64,000 nucleotides of DNA from Acanthopleura granulata (GCA_016165875.1 JABBOT010000022.1:4986844-5050843); one strand, 5' to 3'. Counted from the stretch's first letter, positions 12,841-25,274 are shown. Program-made: numbers and translations. The notes: generated from the letters alone by a model not told the origin.

Positions 12841-13019
12841 ATGAGAAAGACTAACAGCAAATGGCCACAGGATCTTGAGGAATTAAACAGGAGAATTAGT
12901 GTACTGAGGTCAATGAAAGATCTGCCCCCTGTTAAGCTGTACTCACAAAGGATGGTGAAACTACGGCTGATGCATGGTTACAAGTACCTGACCCCATTAC
13001 GTGTCCACGACAACGACAG
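12841..13019 (+). CDS. alternative first coding exon B (joins 37728)
   Basis: ATG opens 179 bases (59 codons plus two bases, phase 2) ending at a strong donor, GACAG|GTGAGA. An in-frame TGA lies at 12814-12816. The product starts MRKTNSKWPQDLEELNRRIS and is strongly basic, with a likely helix at residues 8-25 (W-P-x-D-L-E-E-L-N-R-R). There is no convincing residue-level similarity to exon A apart from high Arg/Lys content and the identical GACAG end. The junction with 37728 would again be Ser. Function unknown; the call rests on ATG, upstream stop, donor and shared phase. Confidence 0.6.
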
Positions 13020-14500
13020 GTGAGATTACAGTGTTCTCACTGCTGAAGCCAGCCAGTTTTGTGCAGTTGTTTGTTTAATTTCTTTTAAAAGAATATAAAT
13101 GAGTTATGAAAAATTATACATTCTTTAGAGTAAATATGCCAGTCAAAGTTTAAAAATTTTTAAGCATTGTTATTCTGAGTCTTTAGCAATTAATCAGCAA
13201 AAGATTTTAAAAGTCATGTGTTCAGATGCAAAACTTCACATGTTTTTTTCATATAAGTTTTGTGCTGTTTGACCTTTTGGAATGTCATTTTGAAGGACAT
13301 GGTCATCAGGACTGAACCACTGTCCAGCTCAGACACTTTGTTTCTGGTATGGATTTTTATGTCAGTTCAGAGATTTCATTTTTTCTCAACGTTTTGAAAC
13401 TGTGTTTCAGAATGCCCTCATGAATGGCACAACCTAAAATAAAGTTTGCATTTTGTGTGTGATTATTGGCTCTATCTAGCTGCTCCTGTCCTTTCAAATA
13501 GGATATCAGGAATCATACCCATAATGGCTGATGAAATTAAGCTAATGGTGGTAAAAGCAAAGAACAAATTAAGGTGAAGTAAAGATTTAAAAGTGTGTCA
13601 ATTTTGATCAGTTTGATGTTGAAAATTTGATATAATATTATATCTGTGTGATAGAGCGGTATTACATGTAAGTTTTATGTATAGCATATTATTAAATATA
13701 TTCCGACAATTCCTTAATTTTACACCCAGTTTGTAGGACCTGAAATGGCACTCAACTTCTGGTGAAAACTTTGAATTCACCTGGCTACATGTATATTAAC
13801 AGGAAAGTTGCAAGATGGGTAGCTCAGCATGGATTGGCAAGAAAAAACAACATACAAAATATTTATATTTCATGTTGTCGTAACGTGTTGTATGCAGAAG
13901 GTATAATGGCCACCTGTTCTTGTAACTCTTCAGTTACAGACTAGGTTTCCCAGATTTGTCTCCCCTTCACCCATATTTCAGTCTCTTCCAGTATCTCTGC
14001 ATTTGTCTGGTATTGTGTTGGAAGTAAATTCTCTTGCTGAAGCAGTCACAACAGGCTTTTATTGTGCATGTCAAATGTTTTTTTTTATCCTTCTGTACGA
14101 CTGATATTAAGGTTATACCTATATACCATTAGGTGAGTATAACTTCTTACCGGCATTTCACCTAGCCTGTATCTGTATACAGGGCTGAAGTCGTATATCT
14201 GTATGCATATACAAGTCTGCAAGTTGGCTGCTAAATAAAAATGCAGTAAAACAAATGGTTTTGATAACATAATATATTCACAATTAGAAGTTTTTAATGT
14301 TCTTATGGAGCCATGTTTGGTGAATAATGTTAAAGGTACGCAGAAGTGACATCAGAGTCATCATGGGGAAGTACGCAGACCATCTGAATTTTGTATAGCG
14401 GTGGACAATATAAACACATACAATGTACTCTGTGTGGAAAGATTTTGCTCTCTTGTATATGAAGAAGTTCTCCATGCAGTTTTATGACATTTATGATCAG

Positions 14501-14912
14501 TGTATACATCATTTGAAGCTGAAGCTTCTACATGCTTGTAAATGTCAGTCAGTGATGTTACTAAGGTGTATACATCATTTGAAGCTGAAGTTTCTAAATG
14601 TCAATCAGTGATGTTACTAAGGTATATACATCATTTGAAGCTGAAGCTTCTAAATGTCAGTCATTGATGTTACTATGGTGTATACATCATTTGAAGCTGA
14701 AGTTTCTAAATGTCAGTCAGTGATGTTACTAAGGTGTATACATCATTTGAAGCTGAAGTTTCTAAATGTCAGTCAGTGATGTTACTAAGGTGTATACATC
14801 ATTTGAAGCTGAAACTTCTACATGCTTCTAAATGTCAATCATTGATGTTACTAAGGTGTATACATCATTTGAAGCTGAAGCTTCTAAATGTCAATCATTG
14901 ATGTTACTAAGG
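14501..14912 (+). repeat. tandem repeat, 56-bp unit, about 7 copies
   Basis: The unit begins GTGTATACATCATTTGAAGC and ends GATGTTACTAAG. Two copies carry an extra block of about 11 bases (ACATGCTT(G/C)TA). Short open frames across it are by-products of the repeat. Confidence 0.9.
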
Positions 14913-15002
14913 ATACCAGAAAATCAGTGGGGTGAAATGTCGCTAATTTGTTTCTTTATCCCTTTATTTATTTCACATTTTGATTCTTCTTTTTTATGAC
15001 TT

Positions 15003-15260
15003 AAAGATGAAAACCAAATTCAACTTATAAATACCTTAAATTTGGCAAAACATGTCTTGTTGTCAAGCAAGGTTGTGGTGTTTTCTTGGTTCCGACAGAT
15101 TACAGGAATTAACTCACTGATAGGGATTACCATCTTAATGGTAGTACTACTGAATATTGCCTCCTGCTCACGTTTGTCCATAAATTATACACCACTGCTT
15201 AGGTCCATGTAGGCATTGTGAATGACAAAATACAAGAGCCTTATTCAACACCATCAGGGT
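15003..15260 (+). repeat. dispersed repeat, copy 1 (direct copy at 36705)
   Basis: It shares an ordered series of matches with 36705-36965, including GAAAACCAAATTCAA, TTTTCTT(G)GTTCC, TAGCTCACTGA-like text and ATTGCCTCCTGCT. It is an old interspersed repeat in the same gene's introns. Family not recognised. Confidence 0.55.
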
Positions 15261-16033
15261 GCCATCAGAAAGGATTTGTTAACAGAATTAACGTACAAAC
15301 CCTCAGAGAAAGGACTAATATCAATAATGATTATTTATAAACGCATTAAAGTAAATTGTCAGGGTTATAAGCCCAATGAACACTAGGAGAAGGCAGCTGA
15401 GGCCTCACAGCTAAGGCACAGGGTGGCCGGCAACATATCGGTTGAGGCGCTGAATCAGTTGTTTCTGATTGATTTAAATTCATTATTGTGTTTCTCAGAA
15501 ACCCTTCCCCAAACGTACTATTTAAACACTTAGTGTTTGGGAGCAGTAGCTAAATCTGGACACAAATCCTTTAAAACAAATCCCAATAAAAACTTCAGTT
15601 GGGTTTCATATCCCCAAGAAACAAATAATTAACGATGGCCTTAACTTCCGTGTATGTAGGAATTCCTGTGTGCCTTCATTAACAAGCCCTTGGATTTATC
15701 ACATGTCTAAGCTTGTTGTGTGGACATGGTGAAATGTGTGAACATCCATGTATTTGGACTGGCAGAAATAATGTTGTATTGTGGTTACATGTTTGTCCAT
15801 CATGAATTCTGTTTACAACATTGGTTTTAAGTGTGGTAACCATGAAGGTTAGTATACACTGGGCAGTTTTGTCATGACCCAGCAGTTGGACTGTGGCGTC
15901 TGGGGTAGGTCCAAGTTCTAGTGGGCGTGGCTGTTTGAAGGAAGGAAGTGTATGGCACTTGGCCACACCACAGCTTGTGCTTTATGGGTACGCAGTTGTG
16001 TCTCCCCCCCCCCCCCAAGATTTCATGGTTTCT

Positions 16034-16274
16034 TTTGATTGGATTGGTGTTTTACGCCGTAGTCAAGAATATTTCACTTACACGGTGGCGACCAGCATAA
16101 TGGTGGGAGGAAACCGGGGGGAAACCCACGAACAATCACAGGTTGCTGGCAGACCTTCCCACGTACGGCCGGAGAGGAAGCCAGCACGTGCTGGGCTTGA
16201 ACTCACAGCGACCACATTGGTAGGAGGCTTTGGTCACTGCCCTGCATTAGCGTGCTAACCGACTGAGCCATGGT
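16034..16274 (-). mobile_element. tRNA-headed SINE, reverse orientation
   Basis: Read on the minus strand it has an A-box-like GGCTCAGTCGGTTAGC and a B-box-like GAGTTCAAGCCC. The conserved central body follows (CCTCCCACCATTATGC), then the GGCGTAAAACACCAATC tail, here with little A-rich sequence. It is preceded by a C13 run at about 16006. Confidence 0.85.
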
Positions 16275-16550
16275 TCCTGTCATGCCACCTACTGTACATA
16301 CATGTAAATATGGGCAAACCATACAGTTCAACAATTCTGATTCAAAATGTGACTTCACATGGCTGAGTCAACTTATGCTTACAGTGTATGCACGATGTTA
16401 CTGACACCTGGATATTGTGCATGTCTCTTAGTCTGTCAGGGGTTGGTACGTCCATGGAGCCTGGAATCTGACACATATACATGTACACATGCATAGCTTT
16501 ATATGTTTGTGACAATACTGGCTTCATTTGAATCACATGTTTATTTCCAG

Positions 16551-16601
16551 GAATTCAGTAGTTTGGCAATGTTCTTTTACTGACAAGAATAGTGAACCAG
16601 T
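16551..16601 (+). CDS. candidate internal cassette exon, phase 2-2 (51 nt)
   Basis: It lies between a good acceptor (TTTATTTCCAG) and a consensus donor (GTAAGT). Taken in phase 2 it is open over 51 bases (NSVVWQCSFTDKNSEPV) and leaves in phase 2. It could therefore be inserted between first exon A or B and the constant block without changing the frame. It is a candidate only: short open exons between splice-like sites occur by chance. Confidence 0.35.
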
Positions 16602-17442
16602 GTAAGTTACCATGTGTTATTTGTTGTAGTTTTTTTTGTGCTGTACAACTTTAACATGTTTGCCTGATTCACAATATCTGAAAGTTGATCCACATCTGCA
16701 GTAAGGCTTGTATGAAGCCTTGAAGTTTGTGCTGCTAAATTTATGTGCATCTCTCAAAAGTTATAGTGCATCTGTAGTCATGGTACCTGGGGCCTATTTC
16801 ACAAAGCAATTTCTGGTTTTACCCTACGATTTTAGTCTCATTTAAATCTTAAAATATGTGCGTTACATGGATAAAATTTTTGCATCTGATTCTTTACTGT
16901 GGCAGTGCAATTTCGTCCAAGTTTGAGCATTAGGCTTCAACTATTTTGTTTTGTGAAGTAGATTAAAGTTTCGTATGTTAGCCCAAAATGACCTTGAAAA
17001 ACTGGCCTGTGAGGTTATGGCATGTATTGTCACCTAAGGACGAGGGACAACTGCTAATACATGTATTTTTCAGGGAAAGGCTGAGGAGTGTTGAGTAAAT
17101 GCAACAGTGTGTGAATAATTGATACTCTTACAGATAATGTACTGTCTGGAAATTGATAAATGTGAATTGTGCAAGGTAAAAGAGTATCAGTGTAGCACGC
17201 TCTGTCAGGGATTTGTCATCCAGTTTGGATTATGCTTGAGGCTGTCAACAGACCGATGCCACGACAAAGCTGGTAACCATAGAAACAGCATCTTGTCAGA
17301 TTCGTATGTAGTCAGAGATGCTGAGAGTGGTGAATCGTCGGAGGCATTGACCTTCATGCTGGATTTATTAGTGATATCAGTCAGAACTAAGAAGGTGTTC
17401 AGTATGTCTGACTCGTGGATGGCTACCTGTTCGGGTGTGACT

Positions 17443-17504
17443 ATGTCATCTCAGCAACGATCCCGCAAACCTGAAGTGATTACAGCACGATGGTGCAACT
17501 CATT
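17443..17504 (+). CDS. alternative first coding exon C (joins 37728); start uncertain
   Basis: The frame is open from at least 17119 to a consensus donor, CATT|GTAAGT. From the ATG at 17443 (MSSQQRSRKPEVITARWCNS) it is 62 bases, phase 2, like the other first exons. In-frame ATGs at 17137, 17404 and 17419 would give longer N-termini, up to 122 complete codons. An acceptor-like TCTTACAG just before 17131 means the exon could instead be internal with a longer coding part. The product is basic near its C-terminus. The junction codon with 37728 is Phe (TT+T). Confidence 0.5.
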
Positions 17505-17905
17505 GTAAGTGTATCTGGATTGCATTTCTGTATACCGTATTTTACATTTGTGATGATGCCAGTATGTTTATATGATCCCTATCAACTCTGACAAGGTGCC
17601 TTAGTATTTTGACGCAAAACAGATACCTTCTGCCGCCATATATTTTCAAATTCCTCAGTGACTGCATATTCTAGTGTTAATTTTAATCTGTTAAGGTAGA
17701 TGGGATTTATTCAAGTATATCATATCAGGTTTTAATGCCTTTTCAAATGTGTTTTTAGTAACAGAGCTGATAAATGAATTATCAGTAATGTCTAGAGCCA
17801 TGTATTTTTCTCTTTGAGTGAAGACAAAATGAAAACTGGAGGCTTATTCTAGCATATGTTTGTATGAAGAGATAAGGTAATGGATTTATCTTTCTCACAT
17901 TTGAC

Positions 17906-18412
17906 ATGTGCGTATTCTGTGTTACTTTTTATATGTGTGCGTATTCTGTGTTACATTTTATATGTGTGCGTATTCTGTGTTACGTTTTATATGTGTGCGT
18001 ATTCTGTGTTACGTTTTATATGTTGTGCGTATTCTGTGTTACGTTTTATATGTGTGCGTATTCTGTGTTACATTTTATATGTGTGCGTATTCTGTGTTAC
18101 GTTTTATATGTGTTACGTTTTATATGTGTGCGTATTCTGTGTTACATTTTATGTGTGTGCGTATTCTGTGTTACATTTTATATGTGTGCGTATTCTGTGT
18201 TACGTTTTATATGTGTGCGTATTCTGTGTTACATTTTATGTGTGCGTATTCTGTGTTACGTTTTATGTGTGCGTATTCTGTGTTACATTTTATATGTGTG
18301 TGTATTCTGTGTTACATTTTACATGTTTTATATGTGTGCGTATTCTGTGTTACGTTTTATATGTGTGCGTATTCTGTGTTACGTTTTATATGTGTGCGTA
18401 TTCTGTGTTACG
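17906..18412 (+). repeat. minisatellite, 29-bp unit, 17 copies
   Basis: The unit is built on GTGCGTATTCTGTGTTAC plus (G/A)TTTTATATGT. Units alternate between TTACGTTT and TTACATTT. Because 29 is not divisible by three and the unit has no stop, all three plus frames stay open, producing spurious 170-200-codon ORFs. Intronic. Confidence 0.95.
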
Positions 18413-18419
18413 TGTAATA

Positions 18420-20040
18420 ATACATGGAAATTGCTCATACATCACCTCAGTTTGCCTAGATAGTAACATATAGTAACATATAGTAACAATCGATCAGCAT
18501 GTTCCTGTCCATATCAATTAATCTCTTCTTGTGATTGCTGCTTTTATTACTGGCAAGTCTTCGTGTGCATTTTACATCACAAGCCTGCATTTAGCAGTCT
18601 GACTGGAACAGAGTAACGTGCCAAATCCTATTTTGTCATATACAGACTAAATGGTGCCTGACAAACTTTATGTATAAATACCAAAATATTCAAAATGCTC
18701 CTTGGATTAAAGGGGTTTTGAAATTTGTTGGCCATTCCTCAAAATGCAATTTGCAGACGTGCATTAGCATCCTCATACAACAGATGCATTTGACTGGTTA
18801 TCATAATGGTTTGGTAATGTTTACATAATTAATGAAAACATGAAAACAAATAGCTTCTATGGCTTGATCTGTTTACATGTGTGTGACGTTGGCAGGGAAA
18901 ATCAACCATCATCATTTTGTACACCTGTGTGGAAGTTACATAAAATTTTTATTTACCTGTGTGGATGTACATGTTTCTGATGGCCTTTGTCTTAGGGGTA
19001 AAATTAGTATAGTGCATTCATAAGCCCTGCTCATTGATCATTCCGGATAGCCCTGCCAGGACGTACGCTTTGTCATATATTGATCTTACAAACAGTCAAG
19101 TTCTGTACTAAAAGTTTTCATGGCCAGTGATCAGACCTGGCCCATATGGAACCCTCGATGTGGAACATTCGTGCGTGCTTACATGTGTACATATGTGGAA
19201 TGCGTGCCCATGTCAACACTTTTCTTTGACCTGACATTTAGGTAACATGGAACGTGACTTATGTCCCCAGATATTTGAGGATTTATTGTGTCATTTTTAT
19301 GGTGGATGTAAACTGTGCAATGAGGTGTTGTTCTGATGTAATGTCCCCTGCTGGCACCCATCAGTCAGATAAGTAAACCTGCAACTTGATATTCGCTCAG
19401 TATGCAGGTTTCTATTTTCAAAGCAGATATAATTAGACATTATTGGAAGGTAAATTGTGTCCAGTTCTCAAGGGTATTGCCAGTTTATGTACAATGTATT
19501 TGATGAAAGTGGACCAGACAATGGCAGCTTTCGTGTGCGGGCTCAGCTTAATACTAAGGCTGTGTGGTGAGCATTTGTTCTGATCAGAGAGGCTATTGTA
19601 AGGCGGCTCCATCAAACTGACAGGTCAACTATTCCAGAGGGTCTTTACGTGGTAAACTTTGTGCCTGTGTGATTGAAAACTACCTAAGCTAACGAGCGAC
19701 AGGTAGACCACAACACGTACAGACAACCACGCACTGCAGACTTACAGTACACTGATGAAGTGTGAGCCGACTGGTTGTCCCGACAGATTTATAAAGACTG
19801 TGTAATGGGATAACCAGTGATCATTGTGGCAGATAGGTGGTGCTAAGGCCAGCGCTTGGATCACACCTGTGATAACTGCTGTTCTGCATTGTCTGAGAGT
19901 CCACCTACTGTTTGCAAGTGAGGGAACACAAAGGATAACAGTGTTCTGGTACCTGTGAAATTTGTCAGCCTGAGATCTGTAGTGGAATTCCTCAGGTGTT
20001 AATCTGCTAATCTACTTAGTCACCTTGTTAAAGTTCTGGC
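18420..20040. other. intronic stretch, nothing supported
   Basis: Apart from three copies of TAGTAACATA around 18462-18487, no repeat, exon or RNA gene stands out. The ORFs are short and look random. Confidence 0.5.
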
Positions 20041-20049
20041 CATGTTGAC

Positions 20050-20162
20050 ATGTCATTCCCTGACTATGTGGCCAAATTCCGGCACAAAATGGTGCAAATA
20101 CGCTCCAGATATCGTGACACCTCTCGTCTGAGTATTTATGGAGAGTACTGGATTAACACTGC
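20050..20162 (+). CDS. alternative first coding exon D (joins 37728)
   Basis: ATG opens 113 bases (37 codons plus two, phase 2) to a consensus donor, CACTGC|GTAAGT. An in-frame TAA sits at 20029-20031, 21 bases upstream, with no good acceptor between, so this is a real first coding exon if it is expressed. The product starts MSFPDYVAKFRHKMVQIRSR and is basic and aromatic, with Tyr/Arg clusters. The junction codon with 37728 would be Ala (GC+T). No domain recognised. Confidence 0.6.
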
Positions 20163-21146
20163 GTAAGTATTCCACAAGTGCTATGTGTGTTCAGCACTAC
20201 TACAGATGTCCTCATTTGGTTTGAATTCATATATGTATCAAATGTTCAGGTTTCCAGCTGAGGACTTGTACCGTGTCCAGTGCAGAATCTACTACAGTGT
20301 GAAACCATTATGTTGTAGTGAAATAAAAGTAAAAATATATGGAGATTTAAAAACGTGATATTTGTAATAATTTGAAAGTTTGGTGATATGCGTGTGTAGG
20401 GGGAAGGTGTGTCCTAGACGGGGTGTTAAATGTCTTCAAACAAATCTGATACATTCAGAAAATCAAAATCAGATCTGTACTATCAACTCACAGGTATACC
20501 AATGAAGGTATGATGTGGTGACCTGTGTCAGCCAGGTGACCATGCGCTACCGGATGTGTTTACTACACCCAGATACCGATCATAAGACAAACAGATTTGT
20601 CAAGAGCCTTTCTCAATAACAAGATCCTAGTCTTGTGTCGAATGAGACATGAAGTCCTGTCATGTCTGCATGCTTGTTTAAGGGGTTTAGGGTTCATCGA
20701 CTAGAATAAACCATACCTGTTATTGGATTTTATTTGTTCATAGGTTTTCATTGATAAATGTTTCTTCTTGTTTATACATGTATAAAATAGTCTTGGTCAG
20801 GCCGAATCATCTGCTACAACTACTTTGTTGGTCCAAAATCATCCAGCATTTAAACCTGTGCTAGGAGATCACAGATGATTAGCTTACATAATTAGTAACA
20901 TTACTGATCTTGAACTGATGGTATCGAACACCTGGGGGTTTCTTATCCTGGCTTATCATAATACTGCTTAGCGAAAAATAGAATGTTAATTTCAAGCCAC
21001 ATGTTGACCATTACCGGCAGTTATACTTACATCAATAGCAAGGGTTGAAGTTTTGTCTAGGAGATGTAGTAAATTTGCGAAAGTTTGAACCTCGCCACTT
21101 GGGGCATGTTATCAGATGCAGGGCGTATAACTCCACCCTGATCAGT

Positions 21147-21392
21147 ATGTCCTGTATTTCCTGTATTTTTAGCTTTATCTTATATTTTCCTATAATTTGG
21201 CAAAATGCCATGTATTTCCTGTATTTTTAGCTTTGTCTTATATTTTCCTATAATTTGGCAAAATGCCATGTATTTCCTGTATTTTTAGCTTTGTCTTATA
21301 TTTTCCTATATTTAGGTGAAGTGCCTGTATTTTTAGCTTTATCTCATATTTTCCTATATTTTGGTGAAATGCCCTGTATTTCCTGTATTTTT
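21147..21392 (+). repeat. tandem repeat, about 58-bp unit, about 4 copies
   Basis: Units share CCTGTATTTTTAGCTTT, TCTTATATTTTCCTATA and GGCAAAATGCC; the third and fourth units carry small deletions. A looser relative occurs near 6010-6110. Intronic. Confidence 0.85.
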
Positions 21393-21599
21393 AATAAACA
21401 CATTCTGGATAAAAATGTGAGAGAGCTCCTGAAATAGAATAGGTCCATATCAGAAGTCTGAGAACTCCATATTTGTCAATGTGTATGTAACTTGAGTTAG
21501 TATATAATTATTTTTGTAGTTCTGTAAACAAACTTTGATTGACAATGCAAAAGCTATGAGTCTTGATCAAAAGAAAAAGGCAAGCTTGTATGCATTAAA

Positions 21600-21945
21600 T
21601 TTACGACCTCCTTTTGAAATTTTAGTTACCAGAGATCACCTTAGATGTGTCTCTGGCTATAATCAGAAGTTTGGACATTGATTTATTGTGCTGGGATACA
21701 GTTCAGCTGCCTTAGCTGGAAGACCTCAAGATCCTTTATGATAGAAAATGTAGGTAATGAACAAATATGCCGTTAATCCTGGCTTCCTGCAATAATTAGA
21801 GTCACCATAAAGCACCTGAAACATATGATTTTATTTGTCTGAATGGCATATACATTGTACCTTCCAGGGCATAAATGTCCCCTAGAGCTTGCCAATTAAT
21901 CTTGGATAGTAGTTTCACTGCCTCAGCCACTTAAAACAATCTTAG
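21600..21945. repeat. composite dispersed repeat (related to 6480-6672)
   Basis: It contains GGCTTCCTGCAATAATTAGA near 21780 and GGATAGTAGTTTCACTGCCT near 21903, both similar to the 6.5-kb copy but in swapped order. Anonymous. Confidence 0.4.
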
Positions 21946-22127
21946 TCAGCAAGAATTGCCAGAAATCATATCTTGAACTGTCTTTAAAGCCAGAAAGGCT
22001 GGAGCGTAGGTGAACTATGAACCCAGACCTATTATGCCAGGCTGTGGTACTTCCATATCCTTCCTCAGGTAGAAAAGTTATTAACCTTTTGCTTATAAAA
22101 GGCAAAAATGCATGTATGCATACAGGG

Positions 22128-22288
22128 GTTTTTCTAGCCACTTTCTGGTAGTGGTAACCACAATGACCACAAATATCAGATTGAGTTTTAGACAAATTTT
22201 GTATTTAGTTTTGATAAAATAGATACATTTTACATACATTGGTGATGAAAAATAATGAGTTTTCTGATTTGTTCTAGTTGAGTTTCTA
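22128..22288 (+). repeat. dispersed MITE-like repeat, copy 2
   Basis: It matches the reverse complement of 1505-1680, with the same GTTTTTCTAGCCACTTTC-type end and internal TTTTAGACAAATTTTGTAT. Its right end is worn. Intronic between exons D and E. Confidence 0.6.
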
Positions 22289-23258
22289 TATGTCTCCAGT
22301 AATCTGGCATACCAAAGCTCCCTGGGTCTGTATCCTGCCTCTACACCCTGGCCTTTTGGGCTTGGCATTGGAATAGTTTGACAGCATTGGTCAACCCAAA
22401 TCATCACATTTTGTTCCCCCGAGGTGAATAATCCTCTCCACATACTTAAAATACATCGTGTACTTTTCTCAAAAGTGTCATATATTTTGTCCTCTGTACC
22501 CACTGGTGACCACTGAAAGCACTGCAAATGACCAGGGTCCTCTTCCCATTGTGAGAGCTTCAGCTTACTTGTCAACGTCACATATAGAGAACGTGGTGCC
22601 AGAGTGATCGGCATCATTGATCAGGCCTCCCTCAAGCTGTCGATTTATTACCTGCCTGACCAGTTAGGCGTGAATAAGGTTATCATTAGAAAGGTTTGCT
22701 GCAGTTTAAATCAACAAGATTTTATAGCATGTAAAATAAAGGTAAACAATATGTGTAGAGTAAAAAAAGTTTTATTTATATGGAAGTTATCAGTTTTTAA
22801 ATCAGTGGTTTTATTTTGCTGTAAAATATACTTTGTTCAAAGATAGACTCCCATGGTGTTTTATAGTGTGATGCTGGACTCACGTCATGGATCATTAAAC
22901 AAGGACGTATAGAGCAGAGTCTTCATTGATTAGCTCATTGTGAAATTTGTTAAGCTTTATTTGGTTAACCACGGAGTTCCGGAAAACAATAGTTGCATGG
23001 TAGGCTGTGCAGTTAGACTGTGTAGTTAACAGAACTGAGCGCTGTGTCACTGGTTTATCAGAGTATCCCGGGGAGACCCACACTGTTCTATGAGGACCGA
23101 GGATATAGCTCTCAGTCCAGACCTAGCTTAGTGCTGATGTATTTTTCATTAGCTTCAAACTTAGGTGATATGGCGCCGGGTTTTGAATTACTTTCTAAGG
23201 CTGCCTTCAGAGAGTATGAACTGTTCATTGTGTTCAGTGAGAGCTTGCGACTGTGGCC

Positions 23259-23410
23259 ATGCTGCTAAGGCTGCCCTCCCTCAGACGCAGGTATATTCAG
23301 AGCGCCCTCTTGGGACAGGTGCCCTATGATAGCGTCAAGCTGCGGTTCCGCGCCCCCCCTACTCAGGATGAGTTGTGTCTGGGAGGTGCTGGACATGAGG
23401 AAGACAGTAG
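23259..23410 (+). CDS. alternative first coding exon E (joins 37728)
   Basis: ATG opens 152 bases (50 codons plus two, phase 2) to a strong donor, AGTAG|GTAAGG. An in-frame TGA lies at 23238-23240. The product begins MLLRLPSLRRRYIQSALLGQ, an Arg-rich amphipathic start that could act as a targeting or membrane-binding segment (inference), and ends acidic (GHEED). It is more GC-rich than the flanking intron, as expected for coding DNA. The junction with 37728 gives Ser. Confidence 0.6.
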
Positions 23411-25122
23411 GTAAGGTGATGTTCAGGCCACTCATTACACACAGGTTGTGATTTTAAAGGCTGCCATTTTGTCTTGTTTTGGTTTGTGTTTTTTGTATTT
23501 TTAGAGATATTTTGAAACTGTGTGACTGACATTTTACTGCTACAAAATGTTTTATTCAGAAGGGTGGGGAGCAGTTCACCCGAGTTGAATGTAGCATTTA
23601 TCTGTATCTGCAATATAAACACCAAGTAGATAAACTGGATTGTAAACAAATACTGTGCTTTATGCCTCAGGCCTACTGAAGAATGCTTATCACACCACTC
23701 AGGATGAGGCTGAGCTGTTTTTGTAATGTGGCAGGAAATGTGTCGGTTAACAATGTCAAATTTGCTCAGGGAAAGCCCTGAATGGAGAGTCCACCGGATT
23801 TGGCAGAATGGACAGAATAATTAATGTCCTGGTTGAAGTCATGAGATCCTTAGTTGAAATCCATAGTGGGTTTCTTCCTCTCAAACTGCATGTTTGTTGG
23901 TTTTTGTGATATCAATGGTCAAAAACGCTTAGTCCAACATTTATTGAAGACACCTTGTCTTCCACCATTATGGTGTGCTTATCACATCACTCCAGTGGCC
24001 ATACTTCTCTCCATCTGCTAAAATACATAATTTTCCACAAATATAAGTGCATTTTCAGAGACAAAAGTCATAAAATATTGCTTTTTGTGCTGACACATAT
24101 TTTTGTGGTAATCAAGTTATCATCGTCCCCTCCACTCGTCCAAAATAAAACAAAAAAGATGAAAGTACCTTTCTAGGATCAATCTTAGGCTAAAAGTTCA
24201 GGTCATTTACCTCTGTGGTCTAAACAGCTGGGGAGAATCTCATCAAACGTTGTATGAATATACACTAGCTGTCTGTGTTGTAGCTCGAGAAGGAGACATC
24301 AATTACCTGACCCCTGACCTTCAAAATATCACCACAGCGTCACAGTCAATATTGCCAAAGATGCATCAAGTACATGTGAAATCTTTCATTCAAAATTTTC
24401 ATCACATATGAACCTGACTGCATCCATTAAAATTCTGATAAATAAAAGTGAAAAATGTAAACATATATATCTGCAACTGTAAGTAGATGTACTTGATTTA
24501 ACCTTGTTGGGTGCTCTGCCTACCATTCACCAAGTTCACTCCATTATAAATTGTCTGGCTCACCTGCGGAGATGGTTTATCAGTGTTTTTATCTGGTTTG
24601 GCTTGGATATGGTTTTGACTCAACAAGTGTGATAATCTTTTAGCATACATATTATGAGGTTCATGCATATTCATAGTGTGATTGACATTAATGGCAAACT
24701 GTACAAAAGATAGTCCTGAAGTCTGCCAGTCCGCAGTACTAGTTTGTGTAGCTGTGCAGGGATTTATGGCTCCTCTCAAAGAAAGTTTATTTGAGGCCTC
24801 TAGCTTTATGTTTATGACACACCTTGTAGAGGTGTGTGAATGCTTTGGGATATGTCTGTATGACTGGTGGTGGAGATAGGAGCTGGAGAAGGTGCGTCCA
24901 CAAACCATCGAGTACATGTTCAGTTCTAGGCATGTTTACGATTGGCTGATTGGGTGCACAGTTTGAGACTGTGAGTATAGGAATTATAGCAAATGTAACC
25001 GGCACCTAGTAGATCTGAGGGTCATGTAACCAAGTGCCTGAGTTCATGTTACCTGTCTGATTACCTGGCTGTTATGCCTGTTGTACAGGTGGCCTGGTAG
25101 TACCACATGTATATAGCAGGCC

Positions 25123-25274
25123 ATGTCCAAGAAACTTCCCCCAGGGCCCGGGCTAGACTGGATCTACCCCCAGAGCGATCCTCTTTTGTCTCTGGTGTCA
25201 GGACTAAGGAATCAACTGGACAGAGCTAAAGTACCATATGGATGGATCAGTCTCCAACTCCCCAAGACTGCATT
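25123..25274 (+). CDS. alternative first coding exon F (joins 37728)
   Basis: ATG opens 152 bases (50 codons plus two, phase 2), the same length as exon E, to a consensus donor, GCATT|GTAAGT. An in-frame TAG lies at 25114-25116. The product starts MSKKLPPGPGLDWIYPQSDP, is Pro-rich at first, then has an LxSLVSGLRNQLDRAK helix-like part. The junction codon with 37728 is Phe. The last four bases (CATT) match exon C and are close to exon H (GTTT). Confidence 0.6.

Noticed and set aside
15893..16258. 121-codon frame
   Set aside because: Mostly the reverse-strand SINE; similar frames recur in every SINE copy.
17880..18473. Three overlapping 169-197-codon plus-strand frames
   Set aside because: They lie wholly within the 29-bp minisatellite and exist only because the unit has no stop codon.
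22093..22617. 174-codon minus-strand frame
   Set aside because: Its 3' third is a dispersed MITE-like repeat and the rest shows no recognisable domain.
23044..23268. 74-codon plus-strand frame overlapping exon E
   Set aside because: Starts at GTG and has no donor in frame; exon E (23259-23410) in another frame has the ATG, upstream stop and donor.
24498..24917. 139-codon minus-strand frame
   Set aside because: Composition and lack of motifs suggest chance; it lies inside an intron of the plus-strand gene.
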